DNA from: Oasisia sp. SBJ-2009
Taxonomy: Eukaryota > Annelida > Polychaeta > Sabellida > Siboglinidae
Assembly (NCBI GenBank): GCA_964017155.1
Contig: OZ024862.1
Coordinates: 25,920,013 to 25,984,012, forward strand
Reading direction: 5' to 3'
DNA length: 64,000 nucleotides
The position numbers were made by a program, and so were the translations under genes. Below the pieces are notes generated by a model. That model worked only from the letters and a program-made list of their open reading frames with translations, did no database searches and was not told the DNA's origin. The number at the start of each line of letters is the position of its first letter. Position 1 is the first letter of the stretch. Below are positions 22,373-34,379 of this stretch, piece by piece.

Positions 22373-22812
22373 GAACTCACATTCAACGAACGTTTTCAAA
22401 ACAGTGATATTGCTGCTGCGATATCCCTGGGACATTATTACTGTGACACATTATGAAGTATCCTTTTGGCACATCCTGGTGTTGACAGGTTTCACTATAT
22501 GTAATGCAAAGATCAGTTTTGACATCACATGAATGCACAAAAGTGCGGAAATTTACTGCAAAAAGTCCTTTTTTATTACTTGAGTTTTATCTCAGGTGTT
22601 TTAAAAATATGTCTGCAAGCACTTAGCTTAACTGCTACATTGCCAAGTTAAACATTTAAAGTAAGGTTAAAACTCTTACTTTACTTTTATGTTTAGTGTC
22701 TTCAGCAAAGGAAAACATTTCTATATAGATTGTATCGATAAAATAAAATGTTTTAAATTTGTCAGAAACTGTAGCACAGGCAATCCATAATTTCTTTCAC
22801 ATTGTCACATAC
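22373..22812. repeat. Duplicated intron segment, first copy
   Basis: The part to about 22610 (GTGACACATTATGAAGTATC, TTTTGGCACATCCT and on) recurs diverged at 23873-24105. The rest is AT-rich with no feature seen. Confidence 0.65.
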
Positions 22813-22908
22813 CTTTAGTTCCACTTTCAGTTTCTTTAGAGCTCTTCTTTCAATATCGTCAACAAACAGAACGTGACGACTTTCTTCACTGCCGGATGCA
22901 GACAGCTC
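22813..22908 (-). CDS. Coiled-coil gene exon E12
   Basis: This 96-nt exon has 32 codons in phase 0, with acceptor cctttag and donor gtatgtga. The product starts ELSASGSEESRHVLFVDD and ends KKLKVELK. It moves from an acidic Ser-rich linker into a Lys/Leu-rich helix. It is single-copy in the window and lies between Pro-rich exons E14-E15 upstream and unit 2 downstream. Confidence 0.65.
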
Positions 22909-23474
22909 CTAAAGGAACAGTAACACTAACATTTTAGTATATTTAATATATATTCCACTACCTTTCATTACATTTAAACAAAGCAATCTTACTGTTAAGC
23001 GACACTTTCACACAGAAATATAGTAAATACAATACAGTAATGTTATCAAAGCAATGGTGCCAGCTTCCAGGTTGTAATTGATGATTCATTTAATATTACG
23101 TTCTTGTGACTACAACATGCGTGTTGAAGGTTTACTGTCTGCCAATTTGTGTTTGGATAATTTATAACCTCAGAACAATGTTTGCAATTTGAAAGATTCC
23201 GCCTGCAACACGTTCAAATTGTAAATAAAACATCTAATTTCAAAACTAAATTGATTAGCAATAACACCGAGCTGAGCAGATTTAACTGCAATACACTTTG
23301 ATGTTTAACTTTGCCACGTTCTAGCAGCAAACTTCTTCTCGTTACCAATTATTGCTCGGCTAATTCTGAGTAGAGAAGATGGCACCCTTGCTTTAAGATA
23401 TAGTCTTAGCACGAACTATTGTATGTTATAAACATTATCTGGAATATGAAAGCACATAGTTGCGTGGCACGTAC
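22909..23474. other. E12-E13 intron
   Basis: Ordinary AT-rich intron with no feature seen. Confidence 0.5.
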
Positions 23475-23540
23475 CCCATATTGGCTCAGCTGAGACTTGA
23501 GAGAGCGAATTGTCTCCTGTAGTTTATTCGCATAATCCTC
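23475..23540 (-). CDS. Coiled-coil gene exon E13
   Basis: This 66-nt exon has 22 codons in phase 0, with acceptor ttctgcag and donor gtacgtgc. The product starts EDYANKLQETIRSLK and ends SQLSQYG, a coiled coil of three heptads. The upstream exon E14 ends in phase 0 only if its frameshift is ignored, and that frame has a stop, so an unseen exon or an assembly error may lie between them. Confidence 0.62.
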
Positions 23541-23784
23541 CTGCAGAAAAACATGTCATCAACAATGTGACTTCCTCACTCATTGACGCTGGTAGTACCC
23601 TTTTGAAAGGTATAAATCACACATGCACTGACACTATAACTGTATCTTGTAATGCTGATAGCGGTGAGCAAAAAAATATTTAACTGAGTAACAATTGAAT
23701 AATGATAATATTTGTACTGAATGCTGAGTGAATCTGCACAATTCGCAGTGGGTGAAATCTGTGCATTTTCATATATCCGAAAAC

Positions 23785-24105
23785 TCCTTGTTAAATTTGT
23801 CTTATTTTACTGTATGTGTCTTATGTTAAGTGCTATGATTTCTCTGGGTATGACACTATACAAAATAAACATTATTAAATTCAAGGAATGTTTTCACAAC
23901 AGAAACAGCTGCTGCAATATCACTGGGACATTATTACAGTGACACATTATGAAGTATCCTTTTGGCACATCCTCGTATTGGCAGGTTTCACTATATGTAA
24001 AGCAAAGATCAGTTTTGTTTTGAGATGATATGAATGCGCAAGTGCGGAAATTTACTGCAAAAAGAATTTGTTTATTACTTGAGATTTTATCTCAGGTGTT
24101 TGACA
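23785..24105 (+). repeat. SINE tail and duplicated intron segment, second copy
   Basis: Diverged copy of 22285-22610, including the GGTATGACACTATACAAAAT tail and the following GTGACACATTATGAAGTATC sequence. Confidence 0.65.
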
Positions 24106-24432
24106 GATTACGACTCGGTGTATATCGAGGTTGGCAATGAGGCTTAATAATATATTTTTTATTTAATATAGCGCCACATCCAATTTGAAATTGTTCGTGG
24201 CGCTTTACATACATTAAAATCCTAAAATACAAATACACACCAGAAGAAAAACATAAATATACTAGTAACATATATAAACAATTAAAAAAATAAAAAATAT
24301 AAATATAATAACACAAATTATTGAAGCTAAATAAATATATATATATATATATGTATGTATAATAAATAGGTTAAATAAAATATCGATAAAAGTACACAAA
24401 CATTAAACTAAGCCGCGAGAACAGTCAGAAAG

Positions 24433-24476
<44 letters not shown>

Positions 24477-24556
24477 CTAAAACATAAACACTGAATAAAA
24501 CAAGTCCAAAAAAAGCACAGATTACGACTCGGTGTATATCGAGGTTGGCAATGACA
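24105..24556. repeat. Insertion flanked by 36-bp direct repeats
   Basis: CAGATTACGACTCGGTGTAT followed by ATCGAGGTTGGCAATGA occurs at about 24105 and again at about 24518. The 380 bp between contain a SINE-like ATAGCGCCAC...GTGGCGCTTTACAT piece and a (TA)n tract at 24437-24472. The right repeat lies next to the donor of exon E14. Confidence 0.7.
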
Positions 24557-24561
24557 CTTAC

Positions 24562-24947
24562 CTGCCGCGGGACTGATCGGAGTGCTGAACATCACCGGGT
24601 GAGTGGTCCTGCCATCTGGTGTCGCCTGCAGGAACACCTGTCCTGGCCCCGCGATGGGGGTGGTGGTCGTGGGGGTGGACACCAGGTACTGGCCCCCAGG
24701 AGTGGCCGGGGCATGAATGTCACCCCAGTCCCCTGGGGACCAGCCCCCTGCTGGAGGACTTGCCCGGGAGCAGGGGTCGCTCCCTGGGCTGTGGGAATCA
24801 TGAATCCACCAGGCGCCTGAACGAACACAGGTTGTTGATTCTGTGGGAATTGTTGTCGATTCTGTGGGAATTGTTGTTGATTCAGCTGGTATTGTTGTTG
24901 ATTCGGTTGGAATAAATCACCACCAGGTGGCGCAGTGGTGCTCTGAG
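24562..24947 (-). CDS. Coiled-coil gene Pro/Gln-rich exon E14, apparent frameshift
   Basis: The acceptor is gtttgcag and the donor gtaagtgt. It enters in phase 1, matching the end of E15. The first part encodes QSTTAPPGGDLFQPNQQQYQ, Gln/Asn-rich repeats and QAPGGFMIPTAQGATPAPG. At a run of four G on the plus strand (24708-24711) the sensible frame shifts by one base, and the rest reads PATPGGQYLVSTPTTTTPI and FLQATPDGRTTHPVMFS. Read without the shift it meets TGA. This is either a one-base homopolymer error or a true disruption. It encodes a disordered low-complexity linker between coiled coils. Confidence 0.6.
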
Positions 24948-25940
24948 CTGCAAACAGCGCGAGAAAAGAACACGTAAGTTCTCGTTGTCTCCTCCCTTCG
25001 GCATATGTCTATATATTAGTTTGATGTATTTATTGATTTATTTATTTTATTCATCGTCGTTAATTCTATATAATATTTAATTAACAGTTTTAATATGAAT
25101 AATTTAACGTTTCTACATTTTTGTTTATCTGAAAGTTAATTTTACAGTTGTATTTATTATTATTAATATTAGTTTTAACACATAATAAATAGCTTTATAT
25201 TTTATTGTACAGCGCTTTGAGCATATTTGGATACTGCGCTTTGTAAATAATAAATAATATTATTATTATATGTTGTTGTTACAATGTTATGATCCTATGA
25301 AGTCTCATTGAACTAATCAGTCTTTTTCACAACATTTACACCAAGCCGACCTTTCTATGTTGGCACTGAGGGTGGTCACTGCAAGGGTACTTGTCGTCCT
25401 CAGTGGTTCTTTTATGTCCCAAATTGAGACAGGACTGACATTAACATGATTATCAGATTCACGATGGATATGCAGTCCCCAATGTTGAGAGCCAGGTTTT
25501 AACAGCAAATATACCATGCCTGTGCAGCTGTGCTAAAAACTACATGCCCTGCAACTCTCAGTCAAAGCTACTTTGCAGGTCCTCTTTTACAAAGCTACAA
25601 CTGTCGTACATTCCATTCTCACAATTACCAAAACCTTCAGGCAACCTACTGCACCCACCTGTAATTTCAACATAACATCAACTTTTTGAAATCCAATTAT
25701 ATCATGAAAATATGATAATGACAATAATATGAACATCTTTATAGGGCCACTTTCAGCCAAAATTACTCAAAGGCGCTTTGCAGGTTTAATCATTAAAAAA
25801 ACAAATCACAAATACTAATAGATTAAGATCATTAAAATCGTCATAGACACTAAAACATAAAACTGCAGTATTTTTTTAAACTACAGGTGTACGCAAAATG
25901 TATACAAATTTATATATTTATAAAGCAGTATCAAGAAATA
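24948..25940. other. E14-E15 intron with SINE-like tail
   Basis: It contains a SINE-like 3' end at 25203-25270 (GTACAGCGCTTTGAGCATAT, then ATTATT repeats). A second such motif is near 25740-25785. The segment at 25275-25345 (TGATCCTATGAAGTCTCATT and on) recurs, diverged, at 27045-27100. No gene is seen. Confidence 0.5.
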
Positions 25941-25948
25941 CCCCCTAC

Positions 25949-26207
25949 CTCCCTTAGGCAAGAGTCCATATTGGGCCCCAGCTGTTGTGACTTGAGGCAT
26001 GGTTTGGTAATACCCGGGGCCGGCCATAAGTCCTGGCTGGTCAAACCCGAGTTGACCGGCATCAGTCATGTCCACCCGGTAGTGCTGGTCAGCCGGGGGA
26101 GGGGCGACTACCTGACCCCCAGCCCCATAGAAAGTAGGCACTGGTCTCCCGGAGGTAGAACTGGGCGGGGGCGGATGGCTGGGCTGGTCCAGGTAGGGAG
26201 GGGCCCC
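25949..26207 (-). CDS. Coiled-coil gene Pro-rich exon E15
   Basis: This 259-nt exon starts in phase 0 after ccttcag and ends in phase 1 before gtagggg, which matches the start of E14. The product starts GAPPYLDQPSHPPPPSST, continues PTFYGAGGQVVAPPPADQHY and ends TTAGAQYGLLPKG. It is disordered and Pro/Gly/Tyr-rich and probably a flexible region. Codon GC content is much higher than the flanking intron. It is single-copy in the window. Confidence 0.65.
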
Positions 26208-26234
26208 CTGAAGGAAAGAACGCAGGTAAGAACA

Positions 26235-27008
26235 GGTAAGTTCTGCACTCAGCAGGGTGGTCTAGACACACTCAACAGGGCGGTCTAGACGCACTCAGTA
26301 GGGTGGTCTAGACGCACTCAGCAGGGTGGTCTAGACGCACTCAGTAGGGTGGTCTAGACACATTCAGCAGGGTGGTCTAGTCACACTCAACAGGGCGGTC
26401 TAGACGCACTCAGTAGGGTGGTCTAGACGCACTCAGCAGGGTGGTCTAGACGCACTCAGCAGGGTGGTCTAGACGCACTCAGCAGGGTGGTCTAGACACA
26501 CTCAACAGGGCGGTCTAGACACACTCAACAGGGTGGTCTAGACGCACTCAGCAGGGTGGTCTAGACACACTCAGCAGGGTGGTCTAGACGCACTCAGCAG
26601 GGTTGTCTAGACGCACTCAGCAGGGTGGTCTAGACACACTCAACAGGGCAGTCTAGACGCACTCAGCAGGGTGGTCTAGACACACTCAGCAGGGTGGTCT
26701 AGACGTACTCAGCAGGGTGGTCTAGACACATTCAGCAAGGTGGTCTAGACGCACTCAGCAGGGTGGTCTAGACACACTCAGCAGGGTGGTCTAGACGCAC
26801 TCAGCAGGGTGGTCTAGACGCACTCAGCAGGGTGGTCTAGACACACTCAGCAGGGTGGTCTAGACACACTCAGCAGGGTGGTCTAGACACACTCAGCAGG
26901 GTGGTCTAGACACACTCAACAGGGCGGTCTACTAGACACACTCAACAGGGCGGTCTAGACACACTCAGCAGGGTGGTCTAGTTACACTCAGCAGGGTGGT
27001 CTAGTCAT
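26235..27008. repeat. 23-bp minisatellite
   Basis: More than 30 units of CACTCAGCAGGGTGGTCTAG plus ACA or ACG start just upstream of the E15 acceptor on the minus strand. Confidence 0.97.
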
Positions 27009-27104
27009 TAGCTGGTCTGTCTACAGGTAGATTGTGTTTACAATGGTATGATCTCATGAGGTCTCACTAATCAGCCTTTTTCAGAACATTTCGAAAAGGA
27101 ATAC

Positions 27105-27385
27105 GGGAACCTTGTGACAATACCTGAACCTTGTTACAATTTGGGAATCTTGTGATGATATGAAAATCTTGTGACGATATGGGAACCTTGTGACAAAATG
27201 GGAACCTTGTGACAATATGAGAACCTTGTGACATATGGGAAGCTTGTGACATATGGGAACCTTGTGACGATATGGGAACCTTGTTACAATATGGGAATCT
27301 TGTGAAATATGGGAACCTTGTGACAATATGGGAACCTTGTGACATATGGGAACCTTGTGATAATATGGGAACCTTGTGACATTGA
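27105..27385. repeat. 17-19-bp minisatellite
   Basis: About 15 degenerate units of GGGAACCTTGTGACAATAT. The open frames across it (SQGSHIVTRFPY-type peptides) are periodic by-products. Confidence 0.93.
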
Positions 27386-28229
27386 TATGTTGCTGTCTCA
27401 GGATGAAATATACTGCAGAGAGGTTAACGCAGTGTGTAACACAATGATACATGTATTTACATAAAATAAACAATTTACATAAAATAATATGTACATAATT
27501 ATATAAAATATAAAATTTCCAAGTCTTCCTTCAAGTCTTCAAGTGTTACTGTTATACTGCTTAAAAGTGAAATTTCACTATCCGGCAGTTGTGGTTAAAA
27601 TAAAAGTTTCGGGTAAATTTAGGATTAATAAAAATTAACTTAGGCTTAATTATGGCTACGGTTACTTTAGGGTCAGCATAAAACCGAAATTTGTGAAGGT
27701 CGTTTATTTAACGTCGCCTGCGATAATTTACCGATGTAGTCATTGTAGATCGCGTACGAGTTTGGCGCGAGTCTGTTTTCTTAATTTTATTCTTCACAGG
27801 AATGAAAATTATTTTATTTGTAAACTAGTATGTGTATATGTACATAGGATATGTGAGGATATGCTTGGCGGCTATAAATAAGACGTTGTTTTCATGGTTA
27901 GGTCAGAAAACCAAAAGATCGATTCGTTGTAGCCACGGCCACGGGATGACGCCGTGTCCCGGCAAGACATCCCGATACCGTTCAGTCTTCAGTATTCTAA
28001 TCATATTTGAAGCCACTGAATATTCATATTCGATTCGATTCTTTTTCGAAATTTCTAGGATATTCGATTCGAATGAAATTACAGATTCGTCCGTTCCGCA
28101 TTTCATCTTTCGCCAAATTGCCGATAACGTGCATTTTTCGTTTCGCCAATCTGTAAAAAAATTAGTGTATGGCGAAAGCCTAGCGCGAACCCAGTAATTA
28201 CTGGTCCCCCAATTAATCAGCCCTTAGAG
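27386..28229. other. Intron, nothing recognised
   Basis: AT-rich with scattered GC-richer stretches (27700-27780, 27930-28000) and ATTCGATTCGA repeats near 28030-28070. I see no gene or named element. Confidence 0.45.
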
Positions 28230-28299
28230 AGGCCCAGTAACACAATACAGATGCCTTGTGCATCCTTGGCTATTAGAAAGTCATGATAAGGAAGATAAC

Positions 28300-28506
28300 A
28301 AATCCTGCATGGGTAAATTAACACCTTAAAGAGTATATAATTCTGCTCCGCTTTTACCCACCTTAAATGTCACGGTGCTGGTTCACGTCCGCGCGGACAG
28401 CCAGTCGCTGCCACGTCCCACGAACGTCGCCCGGTACAAAATTACGCAACATGTACGGGAGTGTCAGCGACCGATGTCGCTTCGATCAGCGCAGCAACTT
28501 GTATCT
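28300..28506. repeat. Interspersed repeat, part left of the LINE
   Basis: Reverse-oriented copy of the 4470-4940 family (TTTACCCACCTTAAATGTCA, then CGATGTCGCTTCGATCAGCG). It is internally shorter than the other copies and interrupted at CTTGTATCTTGTC by the LINE. Its other part is at 30920-30998. Confidence 0.75.
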
Positions 28507-30816
28507 TGTCAAGAGTTTTTAAATTTAGTACAAGATAGTTTCCTTTTTCAACATGTGTTAGAACCAACCAGGGACAAGAACGTGTTGGACATAGTTTTGA
28601 GCTCACAGAAGGAATTTGTTGATAATGTCAATATATGTGAGCCACTGGGATGTAGTGATCATAACCAGATACATTTTATCATCAATGTAAAAGGAGAACG
28701 GAACAGAAAAATACGGTACAGGAAAAATTTTCACAAAGGAAGATATAAGGACATGAGGGAATATTTAGCGAAGATAGACTGGAATAACACACTGAAGAAT
28801 AAGACAGCAACAGAATGCTGGAATATCTTAAAGAGGGAAATTGACTGCGTCGTTGACAAATTTGTCCCCTTGAAAAAACAAGGGAAAAGGTCAAAGAAGA
28901 AACACTTATCGAAGGAAGCCATTAGAAAAATCAAGTACAAGCAAATGATGTGGAAGACATATAGACATACTGGAAGTGAAGAAGACTATGCCATTTATAA
29001 AGAAGCACTTAATCAAGCTACAGCTGAAATTAGAAATTCGAAGAGAAGCTATGAACAAAAAATAGCTTTCAACATAAAACATGACAGCAAGAGTTTTTAT
29101 GCGTATGTTCGAAGTAAACAGAAAGTTCAAGATAAGGTCGGGCCACTAGAAGGTAGTGATGGAAACATAATAACGGAGGGATTCTTAATGGCAGAAAACC
29201 TAAATGAATACTTTAGTTCGGTGTTTACCAGGGAAGATATTAGTACATTACCAGTACTAGAGACTAAGTTCGAAGGGAGAGAGTGTGACTATTTAGGACA
29301 ACTAACTGTAACCCCAAAAATGGTAGCTATGAAAATAAGAGATATGAAGGATAATAAATCACCAGGAGTGGATGGGATTCCTCCCAAATTACTACTGGAA
29401 ATTGTAGAACAAATTAGCATACCACTTGCAACAGTGTTCAATTTGGCATTAGAGGAAGGAGTGGTTCCGGTAGAATGGAAAGAAGCAAACATCATACCAT
29501 TATTTAAAAAAGGATCAAGAAGCAAGTCAGAGAACTATAGACCAGTGAGTTTAACATCGGTGATTTGTAAACTATTAGAAAGACTAATTAAAGATCACTT
29601 GGTTGATTTTCTTGTTAAAAATAAATTGATAAACACATCTCAACATGGGTTTTTAAAAGCGAGGTCATGCTTAACAAATATGTTATGTTTTTTGGAAGAT
29701 GTCACAAAGTGGGTAGATGAGGGATCACCAGTAGATATAATCTACTTAGATTTTAAAAAAGCCTTTGACAAAGTGCCACACCAAAGATTACTACTTAAAC
29801 TAAAGGCCCATGGCATAGGAAATAGTATGATTAACTGGATAGAAAAATGGCTTATTGATAGAAGACAAAGAGTAGTAGTTGATGGGGAGGTTTCAAATTG
29901 GAAATCTGTTTTGAGTGGAGTACCGCAAGGATCAGTATTGGGACCTATTTTATTCTTAATATATATCAATGATTTGGATGATGACGTAACAAGCAAGGTG
30001 TTGAAGTTTGCGGACGACACAAAAGTGTTTAGGAAAATAAAAAGTGATGCAGATAGACAGCATTTACAAGATGATCTAAATAAGTTGATAGAATGGTCTG
30101 AGAAATGGCAAATGCTGTTTAACTTTGGAAAGTGTAAGTGCCTCCACACAGGACATGGGAATGAAAAGGCACAATATACAATGGGTGGTACTGTACTAAA
30201 TACTACTGTAAAGGAAAAGGACTTAGGTTTAACCATTAGTGCTGACATGAAGGTATCAGAGCAGTGTGGAATTGCAGCAGCGAAGGCAAACCAAATTCTT
30301 GGATTAATTAGGCGAAATATAGTATACAAAGAAAAAGAACTAATAATACCGCTTTATAAAACAATAGTTAGGCCTCATTTAGAATATTGTATACAAGCAT
30401 GGAGGCCATATCGCAAGAAGGATATTGATATGCTAGAAAGAGTACAAAGGAGAGCAACAAAAATGATACCAAAACTCAGGAATATTAGTTATGAAATGCG
30501 TCTAAAAGAATGTGGTCTAACAACACTAGAAACCAGAAGATTGAGAGGAGATCAGATTGAGGTTTTTAAAATATTGAATGGGTATGAAAATATTGACAGA
30601 AATATTTTTTTCACGGTCAAGGAAGAGAGAAGGACTAGAGGACATGGAGTTGCATTAGCAAAGAAGCAGTGTAGACTAGATATTAGAAAATTTTCATTTT
30701 CCCAAAGAATAGTAAACGAATGGAACAAATTATCAGCTGATTGTGTAGGTGCTAGAAGTGTTAATATGTTTAAAAATAAAATTGACATATACCTAAGACG
30801 GGCAGGGTATACTTAG
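28375..30816 (+). CDS. LINE ORF2: truncated endonuclease plus reverse transcriptase
   Basis: Open for 813 codons. About the first 45 come from the target repeat and are not part of the LINE protein. Residues 55-105 are the C-terminal end of an AP-type endonuclease (RDKNVLDIVLSS, then GCSDHNQIHF). The reverse transcriptase follows: KSPGVDGIPPKLL, ENYRPVSLTSVICKLLERLI, catalytic YLDFKKAFD at 457-465, SGVPQGSVLGPILF, and FADD at 545-548. The C-terminal LERVQRRATKMI and KFSFSQRIVNEWNKL blocks are typical of CR1/L2-type LINEs. It acts in reverse transcription of LINE RNA at nicked target DNA. The 5' truncation removes the endonuclease active site, so it cannot be an autonomous element. The absence of stops implies a young insertion. 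Confidence 0.9.
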   Translation: MLVHVRADSQSLPRPTNVARYKITQHVRECQRPMSLRSAQQLVSCQEFLNLVQDSFLFQHVLEPTRDKNVLDIVLSSQKEFVDNVNICEPLGCSDHNQIHFIINVKGERNRKIRYRKNFHKGRYKDMREYLAKIDWNNTLKNKTATECWNILKREIDCVVDKFVPLKKQGKRSKKKHLSKEAIRKIKYKQMMWKTYRHTGSEEDYAIYKEALNQATAEIRNSKRSYEQKIAFNIKHDSKSFYAYVRSKQKVQDKVGPLEGSDGNIITEGFLMAENLNEYFSSVFTREDISTLPVLETKFEGRECDYLGQLTVTPKMVAMKIRDMKDNKSPGVDGIPPKLLLEIVEQISIPLATVFNLALEEGVVPVEWKEANIIPLFKKGSRSKSENYRPVSLTSVICKLLERLIKDHLVDFLVKNKLINTSQHGFLKARSCLTNMLCFLEDVTKWVDEGSPVDIIYLDFKKAFDKVPHQRLLLKLKAHGIGNSMINWIEKWLIDRRQRVVVDGEVSNWKSVLSGVPQGSVLGPILFLIYINDLDDDVTSKVLKFADDTKVFRKIKSDADRQHLQDDLNKLIEWSEKWQMLFNFGKCKCLHTGHGNEKAQYTMGGTVLNTTVKEKDLGLTISADMKVSEQCGIAAAKANQILGLIRRNIVYKEKELIIPLYKTIVRPHLEYCIQAWRPYRKKDIDMLERVQRRATKMIPKLRNISYEMRLKECGLTTLETRRLRGDQIEVFKILNGYENIDRNIFFTVKEERRTRGHGVALAKKQCRLDIRKFSFSQRIVNEWNKLSADCVGARSVNMFKNKIDIYLRRAGYT

Positions 30817-30919
30817 ATAGATAGGTTGGACTCTCGATAAGCCAAACGGCTTCCTTGTCCACCTGCCATCTAGAGTTGATTCTCTAGGTGGCAATCTTGT
30901 TAAATCTTGTTAAATCTTG
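28507..30919 (+). mobile_element. 5'-truncated CR1-like LINE insertion
   Basis: The insertion splits a repeat whose unbroken copies are at 4560 and 35175 (CAACTTGTCTCTTGCCGCAT in reverse). A short ATCTTG target-site-like duplication is visible on both sides. The 3' end is a decamer tail, ATCTTGTTAA repeated, typical of CR1-clade elements, which end in short tandem repeats and not poly(A). It is oriented opposite to the host gene, in the long intron upstream of E15. Confidence 0.85.
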
Positions 30920-30998
30920 CCGCATCTATTCACGCCTCGAAGTGCTGACCCAGGGAATATCATCGGGCAACCGGAACGTGTTTATAAACACGCCGAAC
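30920..30998. repeat. Interspersed repeat, part right of the LINE
   Basis: CCGCATCTATTCACGCCTCG to ACACGCCGAACGC is the continuation of the repeat interrupted at 28506. Confidence 0.8.
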
Positions 30999-31598
<600 letters not shown>

Positions 31599-31599
31599 G

Positions 31600-31691
<92 letters not shown>

Positions 31692-31760
31692 TCCTAAAGG
31701 CAGCTTTTGTCGACCGATTATGCACAAGGACCGGCTTATGTAGACCGCTGTTTTATGTAG

Positions 31761-31812
<52 letters not shown>
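31600..31812. repeat. (TA)n and (CT)n microsatellites
   Basis: TA repeats at 31600-31690 and CT repeats at 31765-31810. The CT tract lies at the outer end of the giant inverted repeat. Confidence 0.97.
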
Positions 31813-31813
<1 letters not shown>

Positions 31814-32631
31814 GGCCGCATGTCAGTCTAAGAATGTCCACGGCAGTGAAGCATTGTTAAACTGACAATGAAACAAGACAGGTATTACACACGGGCAAAT
31901 CAAGTTTGCCTTGAATGGCACAAGTAGCTTCGCTGTTCTTGTCGAATGTGCAAATACCCATGACCGTACCAAATTGCGGTTTAATTAGAATGACGGGAGG
32001 GGTGAAAAGGATTGGTTGATGAAAGTATGGAGGAAGAGGGGTGTAGAGGGACAGTGGGAAGGGAAATAGTAGAGGATACAGAAAGTGAGGGAGTGGGAGA
32101 GGGAGACGGCGAAGGGCCGCCAAGCAGGGAGGAAGGGAGAAAATGTTGAGTATTTTTAAAAGGAAGTGATGGGGAGATGTAAATCAGAAGAGAGACAGAC
32201 AAAGAGAAAAAAAAACCGTCACAAACTTGTTCACTCTGACACATTGTGCATCAGAACGAAAACGGATTGCAGCGCTACTCATTTGTTCATTTCTTTCATC
32301 TATTTGCTAAAAATGTACAGTGAACGGTTTAAATATTAATAATAATAATAATACAGTTTTTTATATAGCGCTAATTCCCGCATGGCGGATCGTTGCTCTG
32401 CACAAGAAATATACTAAATGTATATTAATAAATAGAAATGTAAATTATATAAATTAATATAAATCATTTTCATTTTTTGGTTTTAAGAAGTACTACTAAA
32501 CCTTTGTGTGTAAATTATATAAATTAATTTAAAATAAATTAAACACTATTTTTAAGATGAATACTACTAAAACTAGGTATGTAAATTATATAAATTAATA
32601 TAAAATTAAAACCTTTACTAAAACTGTGTGC

Positions 32632-32717
<86 letters not shown>

Positions 32718-33789
32718 ATAAATCTATAAATTAATCTAAAACATAAACACTGATTAAAACGTGAATGGCACTAAAATGAAATTCTAAAGCATTGTCCGTC
32801 ATTTCAAAACAATTTGAATTAATTGAAATCTCTAATCAAAATGTATGCCTTTAATTAAACACTTGCTAAACATACACAATGTCCCGGATGCACGAATGTT
32901 CACAGGTAATTCAATCCACAGTCGAGGTGCTGCTGCGCCAAATCACCAATACACTTCTTTATAATGGTATTCTATATAAGGGATTATATAGATGGGTGAT
33001 ATTAGCACTAACAAACATTATTCTGATGATGTAGTGAGGGGGTAGAGGGAGGGAAGAAAGGATAAAGGAAGGAGAGGGAGAGAGGGGAGGCTGAGGGAGA
33101 GATTAACGGGAGAAAAAAGAGCGTGCTTATATGTTTAAAAGATTGTGTTGTGGGGATATAATGTTGTCATCGTCACATTTCTTTTTTTTATTAATCTGCA
33201 CCCTCCTTCCGAAGAAGACTTTATATTATCATAGACATTACCGATAATATAAAGTTTCTTATTGATTTTAGAGCAAAAATATAGTATATTATCATCAAAC
33301 GCGTGCGCAGCGTACACTAACATTATCACGTCACGTAACCTTTTGCATATCACCGGTGTTTCCACACAAAATGGGATCAGTTTGATATAGCATATATATG
33401 ATGCCGCCCATACGTTACCATTATAAATACTATTGGCAATGGTTATGCTTGACGAAGGTCACGTGTAGCAATTGATTGTCACGTACACAAACCGCAACGT
33501 AACGTTTTAGTAAAGTAATCTGATTTTTTATATATATTTTTCATAAACCATTACTAATAAAAAAATGTAAAAGCAAGATATTTAAAATATTTAAGAATCG
33601 CATAATAACTCAGCCTGCGTCTGATCTAACACTTGATCGAAGGAAGCATAGACCTCTATTCCAACGAGTCACAGAAAAAAACACCTACTCCCAATATTTG
33701 TATTTACTGTTGGGGTAAAATGTAAAACAGAACCAGATGATCGATGCTGCATAGGTTTTCTAATAGGAGTAAGCAATGAATGTAAATAC

Positions 33790-33926
33790 GACACACACGT
33801 ACACGCACACGCACACGCACACACACGCCACACGCCCCCCCCCCCCCCCCCCCGTACACACACGCACACGCGCGCACACTCACACTCATCCCCGCCCACC
33901 CACGCACGCACACGCGCACACACGCA

Positions 33927-33963
<37 letters not shown>

Positions 33964-33964
33964 A

Positions 33965-34055
<91 letters not shown>

Positions 34056-34076
34056 CCACCCACACACACACACACA

Positions 34077-34122
<46 letters not shown>

Positions 34123-34235
34123 CGCACGCACACACTCACACTCACTCACACACACCCACACTCATCCCCGCCCACCCATACACGCACACGCGCGCACGCA
34201 AACGCACGCACGCACACACACACACACACACACAG
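33790..34235. repeat. (CA)n compound microsatellite with poly-C
   Basis: CA repeats interrupted by CGCA, CTCA and CCCC. It includes a run of about 18 C at 33835-33853. Confidence 0.97.
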
Positions 34236-34379
34236 TGTTAGGAGGTAATGCAAGCTTTATGAAACTTGTCACAGCCCGGGCCATTCTTACGATTTTTGGT
34301 GTAGGTCTATTTCGAAAGATAAACAGGCATTGAGTATATATGGTGGCGGTGGCTGAGCGAGTTGGAAGATGATCGACAA

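Noticed and set aside
28682..30788. Several minus-strand open frames inside the LINE
   Set aside because: Shadows of the reverse transcriptase frame.
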